Shown: one piece after another, positions 26,104 to 33,997 of the stretch
How the letters are laid out: every line of letters begins with the position of its first letter
Position numbering within the stretch: the first letter of the stretch is position 1
Assembly (NCBI GenBank): GCA_030429565.1
Contig: JAUIFE010000011.1
Location: 62,001-126,000 of the forward strand
Reading direction: 5' to 3'
Length of the DNA: 64,000 nt
Source of the DNA: Holophagae bacterium
GTDB taxonomy: Bacteria; Acidobacteriota; Holophagae; Acanthopleuribacterales; Acanthopleuribacteraceae
The notes under the pieces: generated by a model
The model's input: only the letters and a program-made list of their open reading frames with translations
What the model was told of the DNA's origin: nothing
Database searches by the model: none
Position numbers and translations under genes: made by a program

Positions 26104-28497
26104 GTGAGTGACGGCCGGCGCCTCTTAGGTTTCAAGGGGGTTTGCTTGGTGACAGCTCGGTGCGCCGCGTGTTTTGAGCAGTGCTATAGCGTTGACGAAC
26201 CCTGTACCAAGTGTGGTTATCAGGAAGCCGACAACGACCAGGGCGATGCTTTGCCAATCGGCACCCTCCTAGGCGGGCGTTTTTTGATCGGCCGTTGTGA
26301 GCAACCCAAGTTGCCTTTTGGTTTTCATTACCGTGGTTGGGATCGCGAATTCGACAATGATGTCGTCATTTTTGAGTATTTGCCCAAGGATGTGGCCTTT
26401 CGCGACGACGAGGGCCCTGGTGTCCATGTGCGTGACGATCAGGCCGAAGTGCTATTTGACACCGGGCTTGCTGGTTTCGAATCGCAGCTTAATATTTTGA
26501 AACACCTGTCCCATCCGTGTTTGGTGAAGATTCGGACCTTGCACAAGGAACACGGCACCCTCTACGTTGTCAAGGAGCCGGTGCCCGGTGTGTCGCTCGT
26601 CAACGTCACAGCCATGCGCCGTTTGACCGAGGCCGCCGCCATTCACATGATCATGCCGATGCTGGCCGCCTTGTCCTTGGCCCATAAAGCGGAATTACTG
26701 CATGGCAACATGGTGCCCGAGGTATTGCGTGTCAATCGCGCCGACCAAATCGTACTCGACTTCTTTGCCGCGCCTTTTTATCAGCAAGCCCGTTACCGGC
26801 CGGCGTTGCGGTCCGGCTTTAACGCCACCTTTTTACCTGACGATCTGTTCGACGGTGAATTGCGCGTCGCCGGGGAGGTGTTTAACTGCGGTCTGTTACT
26901 GGCGTGGTTGCTTCAATTGAGTCGCGCGGACCTTCAGCCGGCCATCGCGGCGGAAGCACCGAACGAGGGCGGTGCGGACGACGAGGCGCCGCCGGATCCG
27001 GAAGCGTGGCTATCGTCGGCGCTGTTGGCGGTTTTGCGCCAGGCCGTTGACCGCGACGAAACCCTGCGTTTTCGCAACATTGACGGGCTGCGCGCCGCGC
27101 TCAGCGGCGTACCCAGTTACAGGGAATACCTGCAACTTCAAAGCGAAGCCGCGCCGGCGCCGCGTCGCCAGGTGACGGTTGTGGAAGAACCGCGCGGCAT
27201 GCCCGCGTGGTTGGCCTCTGACTGGCCGTGGCCCGCCTTCGGGTTGGGTGCCATGGCCGCCATACTCGGTGTGTGGCAGAACACCCCCGTATTGGTGGGT
27301 GGGGGCATGGGTCTGATGGGTGTGGGCGGATTGGGCGGTGCCGCGATGTTGGTGGCGCGTCGCACCGGCAACTGGACGACGCCGGCACCGTCGCAGCGTC
27401 GGATTCCGCCTTGGCGCAACGAGTATTTTCGCCTGGTGGCCGCGACCAAGGACGGCGACGATCAGGGCCCTATCTTCAGCTACTTGTTGCAGCATTTCCA
27501 CAAAGCCGAAAGCTTGGGCGACCTCAAGAACATGCAGCTTTTGCGTGACACCTACGCGCAGCACAGCGACGGTGAGGACAAGAATTTAGCCGCCTTGGAT
27601 GTGGCTTTACGTCGGCAGGCCGAGGAAAAAGCAAAACTGCGCGATGCCGAGCAGGCGTGGGGCCAAGCGGTGAAAGTCAAAGATTTCGATGAAATGGGGC
27701 GTTTATTGCGCACCTACCAAAAGGCCGACACCACACTTTACGAACAGCGGCGCCGCCAGTTTGGCAAGCTCACCAAGGGCAAAAAACGCTACATGTGCAA
27801 AAAGGTCAAAATGGCGTTTTGCCTGATTCCAGCCGGGTCTTTTTTAATGGGGGCCAACGACGGTGAAGCCAACGAGCGGCCGGTGACGCCGGTAACCATT
27901 ACGCAGCCTTTTTACTTGGCCAAGTATCCCGTCACCCAAGCGCAGTGGACGCTTTTGATGAAGTCTAAGCCGTGGGCGGGCAAAGTGGGTGCGGTCGACA
28001 ATCCCAACGCTCCGGCCACGCACATCAGTCACCGGCAAGCGCTGGCCTATGCGTTAAAGCTCAACGCGGCCTTGGGGGTGAACCAGTACCGCTTGCCGAC
28101 GGAGGCCGAGTGGGAATACGCCTGCCGCGCCGGTCACAGTGACGCCTATTACTTTGGCCACGGTCGCGAAAAATTGGGCAACTACGCCTGGTACCTGGAC
28201 AACACGCTCGAGCGGGGTTTGACAACGGCGCAAACAGTCGGGCGCAAGCGCAACAATGTTTGGGGTTTATACGATATGGTCGGCAATGTTTGGGAATGGT
28301 GTGCCGACAGTTTTTGGCGTTACCCCGGTCGCGCCGCCAAGGATCCGAGCGGCGATCTCGAGGGTTTTGAGTATATGGTCCGTGGCGGTAGTTACCAAAA
28401 TAACGGCTGGGAATGTCGCGTTAGTGTGCGTGGCACCAACCCGGCCGATTACGTTGGTCCCGATCAAGGATTTCGTTTGGCGCGCAACCTGACTTAA
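26104..28497 (+). CDS. Zinc-ribbon / pseudokinase / TM / formylglycine-generating-enzyme-like fusion
   Basis: A 797-residue protein. Residues 18-40 form a CxxC...CxxC zinc ribbon (CAACFEQCYSVDEPCTKCGY). Residues 55-340 have a Ser/Thr kinase fold, but catalytic motifs are lost: the HRD loop reads HGNMVPE, DFG reads DFF, and the P-loop is not Gly-rich, so it is a pseudokinase. Two hydrophobic stretches at about 375-420 anchor it. A helical segment (460-560) leads to a C-terminal FGE-sulfatase/SUMF1 domain (IPAGSFLMGANDGEANERP..., RLPTEAEWEYACRAG, GLYDMVGNVWEWCAD, GFRLAR). FGE-like domains also occur in non-enzymatic ligand-binding proteins. GTG start. Confidence 0.88.
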   Translation: MSDGRRLLGFKGVCLVTARCAACFEQCYSVDEPCTKCGYQEADNDQGDALPIGTLLGGRFLIGRCEQPKLPFGFHYRGWDREFDNDVVIFEYLPKDVAFRDDEGPGVHVRDDQAEVLFDTGLAGFESQLNILKHLSHPCLVKIRTLHKEHGTLYVVKEPVPGVSLVNVTAMRRLTEAAAIHMIMPMLAALSLAHKAELLHGNMVPEVLRVNRADQIVLDFFAAPFYQQARYRPALRSGFNATFLPDDLFDGELRVAGEVFNCGLLLAWLLQLSRADLQPAIAAEAPNEGGADDEAPPDPEAWLSSALLAVLRQAVDRDETLRFRNIDGLRAALSGVPSYREYLQLQSEAAPAPRRQVTVVEEPRGMPAWLASDWPWPAFGLGAMAAILGVWQNTPVLVGGGMGLMGVGGLGGAAMLVARRTGNWTTPAPSQRRIPPWRNEYFRLVAATKDGDDQGPIFSYLLQHFHKAESLGDLKNMQLLRDTYAQHSDGEDKNLAALDVALRRQAEEKAKLRDAEQAWGQAVKVKDFDEMGRLLRTYQKADTTLYEQRRRQFGKLTKGKKRYMCKKVKMAFCLIPAGSFLMGANDGEANERPVTPVTITQPFYLAKYPVTQAQWTLLMKSKPWAGKVGAVDNPNAPATHISHRQALAYALKLNAALGVNQYRLPTEAEWEYACRAGHSDAYYFGHGREKLGNYAWYLDNTLERGLTTAQTVGRKRNNVWGLYDMVGNVWEWCADSFWRYPGRAAKDPSGDLEGFEYMVRGGSYQNNGWECRVSVRGTNPADYVGPDQGFRLARNLT

Positions 28498-28712
28498 CCG
28501 TCGAAGAAGGTCGGCAACTTCTTGACGACACGGCGCAGCGCCCGTTGGAATTCCTCTTCGTCCATGTCCGGGTAAACCGCGCGAATTTCCGCGACCGACA
28601 AACCGTCGGCCAACATGGCCGCTATCATTTGTTCGGTAACCGAAAGTGGGCGTGTGCCGGCTTTGGTTTGTTTGGGTTTGTTTCGTTTGAAGAGGTTACG
28701 CAACCAACGCAT
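28494..28712 (-). CDS. Small basic protein, unknown
   Basis: A 72-residue protein: a basic N-terminus (MRWLRNLFKRNKPKQTKAG) followed by a helical domain (VTEQMIAAMLADGLSVAEIRAVYPDMDEEEFQRALRRV) reminiscent of a short helix-turn-helix. It overlaps the 3' end of the pseudokinase-FGE gene by four bases in the opposite direction. The sequence is coherent and non-repetitive, so it is probably real; function unknown. Confidence 0.6.
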   Translation of the reverse strand: MRWLRNLFKRNKPKQTKAGTRPLSVTEQMIAAMLADGLSVAEIRAVYPDMDEEEFQRALRRVVKKLPTFFDG

Positions 28713-28760
28713 GCCGTGTCCAATCGAGGGGATGGGTTGTATTGTAGCGCTTCGTTTGCA

Positions 28761-28789
28761 TAAAAAAAGGATCCCCGTGGGGGGATCCC
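28761..28789 (-). terminator. Terminator of the CocE/S15 hydrolase gene
   Basis: GGATCCCC/GGGGATCC stem; on the minus strand it runs into seven T. It lies about 25 bp after the hydrolase stop and before the small basic gene. Confidence 0.75.
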
Positions 28790-28814
28790 GGTTGTAGGTC
28801 GGTGAAGGGTCGGA

Positions 28815-30428
28815 TTAGTCGACAATCGGCAAAGTCAGGGTAGACTGCCGGCTGCTTGAATGGGGGAAACGCACGTTAAAGAATTCAAGGCTTGGCGGAC
28901 CGTACTGCTGATCGTAGGTATCGACGGCCAATACCAGGCGGTGACCGGCGGGCACATCGTATGCGGTGGCCACAAACGGGATATCGACCTTGACCGTTTG
29001 GCCCGGGACGGCTTCGTGCAAGGTGATCGGACCATGCGTGATGAGGCGTGCGGTACCACTCCAATCCATGTCGTAAAGGTGGGCGATCAACTGCACTTGG
29101 TTGTCCGACGGCGTGATCCACATGGCGACTTCGGGAATACCGCGAATTTTCATGGTATCGGCCAGCCGATCCGATTCGTAACAAGTTGCTAAGAAACGGT
29201 TAATGCCAGGAACCCAGGTGAAAATCGGCACTTCTAAATGCGCTTCAAAGATTGGGCTGATGACGGGGACGCCGGTGGTCGCGCCGCTGAGAATGCCGCT
29301 GTAGATTTTGTTGGTGCGGTTGCTGCTGTTGCTGAAGACGTCGAGTGAGCCGTTGCTGAACGTGCCGCGGGGGCCCAGGTACAGGGTTTCCCGTTCGGCA
29401 TCGTCGGGCCAGTCCGCGAATTCCTCACGGCGGTCGCGGTTTTTGACGACCATGGTGACCGGTGGCCGATCCATGACGCCGTTGTCTTCGCCTTTTAACC
29501 AGTAGTCAAACCAATCGTGGGCATTGTCCCAAATGTAGTTGCCGATGCCGATTAAACCGCCCAATTCCGCCGTGGCGTGAATGCCGGGGTTGAGGTCGAG
29601 GCGGCGCGGTACGTGTAAGTTTTGGTAGAAGTCGATGACCGAGTTTGGTTGAAACAGTTCATCGCCCCAATTTTGGCTGATGTAAACGGGTGCGCCGCGT
29701 TCGTTGATGCGGTCGATGTAGCTGATCGGCGAGCGTTCCGCCGCCCAGGCCAGCGTGGCGGGGATGTCGTTGTTGGTCAGGATGTTGCCGTATTGTTTGG
29801 CGATGATGGGGTCCATGTTGCCGGTGAGGTAACCGGAACCCACCAAAATGCCGCCCCACACGAGGCGCGGCGTTTGGCCGGCATACAGTGATTCACGCAG
29901 GTCGGCCCAGGCGCTCATCGCCACCGCCGTTTTAATGCGCGGTTCGTTGGCCAGACCCAGCAGGGAAATGCCGCCGCCGTAGGAGATGCCGGAAATGCCG
30001 ATGTTGTCGGCTTGGGTATTGGTGTTGGCGAGCAGCCAGTCGACGCCGGCACTCAAATCTTCCATGTCGCGTGGACCGGCGACGTTAACCATGCCGCCTG
30101 ATTTGCCCCAGCCGCGCGAGCTGTAACTGAACACGATGTAGCCTTCGTCGGCGAATTTGGCGGCTTGCACCAGGTACTCGTTGTTGTCGATGGCCCAACT
30201 GTTGACGAAAATGATCGCCGGGTAGGTGTTGCCTTGGTCGACGTCAACCGGTTCCCACAGGTTGGCGTGGATTTCGGTGCCGTCGGTTGAGTCGAAGTAG
30301 ATGTCGTGAATGAAACGAATGTCACCCGCGACGAGCGCCGCGGTGAACCACAGGGTAAAACACACAAAGAGGGCAAGGCGCCGCCATGGGCGCAAGGGGG
30401 TCCGAGACCCCGAGTGATGGGCCTGCAT
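28815..30428 (-). CDS. Secreted CocE/NonD-type alpha/beta hydrolase (peptidase S15 family)
   Basis: A 537-residue exported hydrolase. Signal peptide at 15-35 (ALFVCFTLWFTAALVAG). The alpha/beta hydrolase domain begins with DGTEIHANLWEP, carries the nucleophile elbow GISGISYGGG, and has SSRGWGKSGG upstream as in X-Pro dipeptidyl-peptidase/cocaine esterase proteins. A C-terminal beta-sandwich (about 350-530) completes the CocE-NonD architecture. The substrate cannot be deduced. GGGAG seven bases before the ATG. Monocistronic. Confidence 0.88.
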   Translation of the reverse strand: MQAHHSGSRTPLRPWRRLALFVCFTLWFTAALVAGDIRFIHDIYFDSTDGTEIHANLWEPVDVDQGNTYPAIIFVNSWAIDNNEYLVQAAKFADEGYIVFSYSSRGWGKSGGMVNVAGPRDMEDLSAGVDWLLANTNTQADNIGISGISYGGGISLLGLANEPRIKTAVAMSAWADLRESLYAGQTPRLVWGGILVGSGYLTGNMDPIIAKQYGNILTNNDIPATLAWAAERSPISYIDRINERGAPVYISQNWGDELFQPNSVIDFYQNLHVPRRLDLNPGIHATAELGGLIGIGNYIWDNAHDWFDYWLKGEDNGVMDRPPVTMVVKNRDRREEFADWPDDAERETLYLGPRGTFSNGSLDVFSNSSNRTNKIYSGILSGATTGVPVISPIFEAHLEVPIFTWVPGINRFLATCYESDRLADTMKIRGIPEVAMWITPSDNQVQLIAHLYDMDWSGTARLITHGPITLHEAVPGQTVKVDIPFVATAYDVPAGHRLVLAVDTYDQQYGPPSLEFFNVRFPHSSSRQSTLTLPIVD

Positions 30429-31092
30429 GAAAATCTCCCGCCAGGTCGCGCGAACGTCGGGACCCGGCTATGTACTCGGTTTTCTTTGGAAACATCCGCG
30501 TGACGGCGAGGGGCCGCCCGCGTGGGTGGAAAAGAGGACCGGGACCGCCACTTGACCCGAGATCGGCGTTGTCCTTGCCGAAGGTGGCGCCGCCGGCGAT
30601 GGTTCGCGGGCGAGGCGGGCGGGTGGCGGTAAAGTGTCGCGCGACCGGCGCGACGCATGAATGTAAAAAAGCCGAAGGAGATGGACGACACAGTCGTGTG
30701 TTTCACGAAGAAACGACGAAAGCGCGTCGGCCAAAACGGCATGGATGAATGCTGTTCAAGGGCGGCGACCGTGATGGGCGCCAAAGTGAAGCAGGTGATA
30801 TTGGCGCGCAGTCTACCATAGGTTTTTCGAAAAACGATGGGCTAATGTAAAAAAGTGAAGATTCTTTCAGTTTTTTAGCAGAGCATCAGGCGGGCTAGAG
30901 TGGCTTTTCCGGCAATTAACGAAAAGCGGGTCGACGTCCCTTCCCCCGGCGTTCGCGCGCCCTGGTTTAGGTCGGTGCTCGGCTGGTGCGCCGGCGTGCC
31001 GTGACCCCTTCTCCTGTGCCTGTCGCTTTAACCCGCACCGTGGTAATTTAGGGCGGGACCTCGATTCACTTTTGCTTGCCAAGGAGCCCACG
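30429..31092. other. Divergent intergenic region
   Basis: About 660 bp of GC-rich DNA with small inverted repeats (for example GTCGCGCGACCGGCGCGAC at 30630-30655) and no supported gene. Confidence 0.35.
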
Positions 31093-31692
31093 ATGCTGGA
31101 CCCCGATACCTTACGCGCGATGGCGCGTTGGCCCGATGTGCCCGCCGTAACCGGTTGGTTATCGCTGGACGGGACCGGGCGTTGGTATATTCGCGGGCAG
31201 CGCATCAAACATCCCTTGATTTTGGCCCACATTCGCGGGCATTACGATTGCGACGCCCAGGGACGCTGGTTTTTTCAAAACGGACCACAGCGCGTTTTTG
31301 TCAGCCTCGAAAAGGCACCCCATGTGTTGCAAGCACTGGGTGAGCGCGAGCCAGGTTTTCGCGATCAGTGTGACCGCCGGTTGGAGACCTTCGAAAGGGT
31401 GATCCTCGACGAAGAAGGTCAAATGTATTTGCTGGGCGAATACGGTTTGGGTTATGTGCTCGATCAAGACCTGCCGATGATGATGGCGCGCTTAACGACG
31501 TTGGATGGTCACCCGCTATCTGAATCGGCCCTGTTCGCGGCCATCGAGGCGTTTTTGGCGGCCTTGTGCGCGGCGGAGCAGCCCGCGCCGACGTTGGCGT
31601 GGCGCGACCCCAACGGGTTGCTGCCGCTGGAGGGCTGTCGTCTCGCCGCATTGGAACCGTGTTTTGGTTTTCAGAAGGAGCCGTGTTTATGA
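31093..31692 (+). CDS. Conserved-looking hypothetical protein
   Basis: A 199-residue soluble protein starting MLDPDTLRAMARWPDVP. ATG 31093 follows AAGGAG with six bases spacing; the upstream TTG at 31072 is less good. It has beta-rich stretches (GWLSLDGTGRWYIRGQRI, HYDCDAQGRWFFQNGPQRVFV) that look like two related strand-turn-strand units with the pattern DxxGRW. Its stop overlaps the next ATG (ATGA), so it is coupled to the YkvA-like gene. Family not recognised. Confidence 0.7.
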   Translation: MLDPDTLRAMARWPDVPAVTGWLSLDGTGRWYIRGQRIKHPLILAHIRGHYDCDAQGRWFFQNGPQRVFVSLEKAPHVLQALGEREPGFRDQCDRRLETFERVILDEEGQMYLLGEYGLGYVLDQDLPMMMARLTTLDGHPLSESALFAAIEAFLAALCAAEQPAPTLAWRDPNGLLPLEGCRLAALEPCFGFQKEPCL

Positions 31693-32150
31693 GTGACGGC
31701 TGGCTGCTCGCAAGCGCTTTCTTTGCCCCTTTTGCCGGTGTGCTTTTGCTGTGGTACGGCTTGCGGCGCCTGATCAGCGAACGTTTGACGCATGTCTTTA
31801 TGGCGGGCTTGCGGCGCACGCGTGTGTGGCTGTTCCATCGCGGTTTTGCATGGCTGCGCTTGGCGGCGGCTTGGCTTTTGTCGTCCTTGTACGTGCTGCT
31901 GCCGTTGGATCTCATTCCAGATGTTGCGATTGGGATCGGCTGGCTCGACGACCTTTTGCTGACCTTATTGCTGCAGTGGTACTGGTTACGCGATTGGTTG
32001 GCCTGCGAGGATACCGACGCCGACGGCATGCAGGACGAAACCTGGTTTGTGCGTCTTTTTCACGGGCTGGGATGGGCGGCGGCGCTGTTGAGCGGGGCAG
32101 GCGGATTATTGCTGATGTTGCTGTTCTGGTTGGGCGGGCGTTTGGTTTAA
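31689..32150 (+). CDS. YkvA-like (DUF1232) membrane protein
   Basis: A 153-residue membrane protein with hydrophobic helices at about 4-22, 50-68 and 125-150. The segment VLLPLDLIPDVAIGIGWLDDLLLTLLL is the hallmark of the DUF1232/YkvA family (LxPxDxIPDxxPxxGxxDD). ATG at 31689 overlaps the upstream stop. Function of the family is unknown. Confidence 0.8.
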   Translation: MSDGWLLASAFFAPFAGVLLLWYGLRRLISERLTHVFMAGLRRTRVWLFHRGFAWLRLAAAWLLSSLYVLLPLDLIPDVAIGIGWLDDLLLTLLLQWYWLRDWLACEDTDADGMQDETWFVRLFHGLGWAAALLSGAGGLLLMLLFWLGGRLV

Positions 32151-32172
32151 ACCGAAACGCCGCGCCGCCGGG

Positions 32173-32526
32173 TTAAAGCAGTTCGAGAACGCGCTCAGGC
32201 GGACGGCCGATGACGACTTGATTGTCATGGACAACAATCGGGCGTTCGATGAGTTTTGGGTTCTCGGCCATAATCTTGAGCCATTCGGCGCGCGGCCGTT
32301 CATCGTTGCTGCTCAGCCCCAGTTCCTTAAATAAGGGTTCTTTGGTGCGCATCATGGCGAGCGGTTCGATCGCCATTGCGCGACACAGGCTGTCGAGGGT
32401 GACGGCGCTGGGCGGCGTTTCCAAGTACTTCACGATGGTGGGTTCAATGTCGTGGTTTTGAAGGTGCTGCAAGGCGAGGCGGCTCTTGCTACAACGAGGG
32501 TTGTGGTAAATGGTCCATTCCGACAC
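32173..32526 (-). CDS. ArsC-family arsenate reductase (glutaredoxin type)
   Basis: A 117-residue thioredoxin-fold protein. The active-site region IYHNPRCSKSRLAL has the catalytic Cys12 of ArsC/YfgD proteins, followed by VKYLETPPS and the C-terminal ERPIVVHDNQVVIGRPPERV signature. The GTG at 32526 with AGGAGA six bases before it is preferred over the longer in-frame start at 32550. Reduces arsenate with glutathione/glutaredoxin in characterised members; the YfgD branch may have other substrates. No other ars genes are nearby. Confidence 0.88.
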   Translation of the reverse strand: MSEWTIYHNPRCSKSRLALQHLQNHDIEPTIVKYLETPPSAVTLDSLCRAMAIEPLAMMRTKEPLFKELGLSSNDERPRAEWLKIMAENPKLIERPIVVHDNQVVIGRPPERVLELL

Positions 32527-32905
32527 GGGCGGTCTCCTTGTGCGAATCAATCGGCCGCCTATTAAACCACAAACGCCGGTGGTCGACCTGAAAAGCAGGA
32601 ATTTTGGTGGCGAGTTTAGCCAAAGTCCATGGCTGCAGCAGCTTGTGGCAATGGGCCACGCCTCGTGGGGTGCGTCCCATTGCCAAACGGTGTTGCGTCA
32701 GAGCTTTGGCTAAAATCATCCGGGCGATTCGCTTTTTTCAGGTTGAACCAGGCCGGCGTTGGCTTTTGTTCTGTCGAATGTAGGTGATTGGGGAGGAGGC
32801 AAGTGCGCAAACCTTGGTGGCCCGTGTTCCTGATAAAACATCGGCGTCCTGGGACGGTTTGGCGTGTCGCTGTGCGGCGTGGCTGTCCAACCGCTCGGGT
32901 GGGCG
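32527..32905. other. Intergenic region
   Basis: About 380 bp between two minus-strand genes, no supported gene. At 32600-32710 there is a long imperfect inverted repeat: TTTAGCCAAAGTC...TTGGCAATGGG with CCCATTGCCAA...AGCTTTGGCTAAA. Confidence 0.4.
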
Positions 32906-33391
32906 CTAGCCGTTGTGAACTTTTAGGTACTCGTTGTTCTGTTTGTACATGGCGGCGACTTTGCTGAGCACATCCCAACGGCGCACAATGCCAATCAGAC
33001 GACCGTTTTCCAAAACCGGGATTTTTTTGAAGGGCGTATCGATGAACATTTGCGCAATGCGGTTAATGCCCATATCCGGCGTGGCGAAAACGACCTTTTC
33101 GGCCGCGGTCATGTAATGGCTGACCGCCCCGCCGTGAGGCATGTTCTCGTAGGTGTCTTGCGTGACCAAACGCAGCATGTCCTTTTCTGAAACAATGCCC
33201 AGTAAGCGATTGGTTTGATCGGGGTCGACCACCAAGGCTGCGCTCGCATTTTTGGCCAGAATCAGGTTCATGGCGGCGTAAATGTCGGTGTCGGGATGAA
33301 CTGTGACAAAGGAACGGGTCATCACTTCAGCGACGGTGGGGTACTTTTGTTTTTCTAATTCGTGAAACTTGACTTGGTAGCTGGATACCAT
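32906..33391 (-). CDS. CBS-domain pair protein
   Basis: A 161-residue protein made of two CBS repeats: VAEVMTRSFVTVHPDTDIYAAMNLI...LLGIVSEKDML and VSHYMTAAEKVVFATPDMGINRIAQMF...LIGIVRRWDVL. CBS pairs bind adenine nucleotides and act as energy or redox sensors. No effector domain is attached, so it probably acts on a partner. Monocistronic. Confidence 0.9.
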   Translation of the reverse strand: MVSSYQVKFHELEKQKYPTVAEVMTRSFVTVHPDTDIYAAMNLILAKNASAALVVDPDQTNRLLGIVSEKDMLRLVTQDTYENMPHGGAVSHYMTAAEKVVFATPDMGINRIAQMFIDTPFKKIPVLENGRLIGIVRRWDVLSKVAAMYKQNNEYLKVHNG

Positions 33392-33997
33392 GGGGAACTC
33401 CTTGCCGATGCACCCGGAGGGTGGTAGAGGGGAGGGTTGGCGTCAGGAGACCGCGCCCCTAAATGGGCACGACGGTCGACGTTTTGGCGGGGAACATTCC
33501 CACGGGGCGGGGAGCGGTCGCGCAAAGTTACCTGGAGAGAAATGTTAGGGCTCTATAAAAGTTATTCGTCCTCCCAGTTAACCACAATCGCCGTGCGCCG
33601 GCAATATGGCTTTGACAACGGCATGTCAAGTTAAAAAAATGTCACCTTGGCTTTGGCGCCCGCCACCGCCGTTACCGCACGACCCCTGAAACCGCTCAAA
33701 TTTTGATAGGGTTTGGTAATTTCCCTGTGCTATCGTAGGGGTTCTTTCGATTTCGACCGCCCGCCGCGGTTGTGCTCGGCCTCCTTTTTTGGCCCCCTTC
33801 GCGAGCCTAAACGATGCGATTCCGGTGGATGCCGTCAAGCAACATCTTGGTGCAAAAAGTGTTGGTGTCCCATGCGCCTTCCTCGTGCGCCGCGTATCGA
33901 AACCCCACCATTGGGTTTTTAGGCCTTAGGGTGACGGCCCCGTCCGAGCCGCTTCGCGCCGCGTTTTGCCCGGCGGTACCCGCTGAGGAGTTCCTTT
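33392..33997. other. Intergenic region upstream of polB
   Basis: About 600 bp between divergent genes. No gene supported. No LexA-type operator was recognised upstream of the polymerase gene, but only by eye. Confidence 0.35.
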
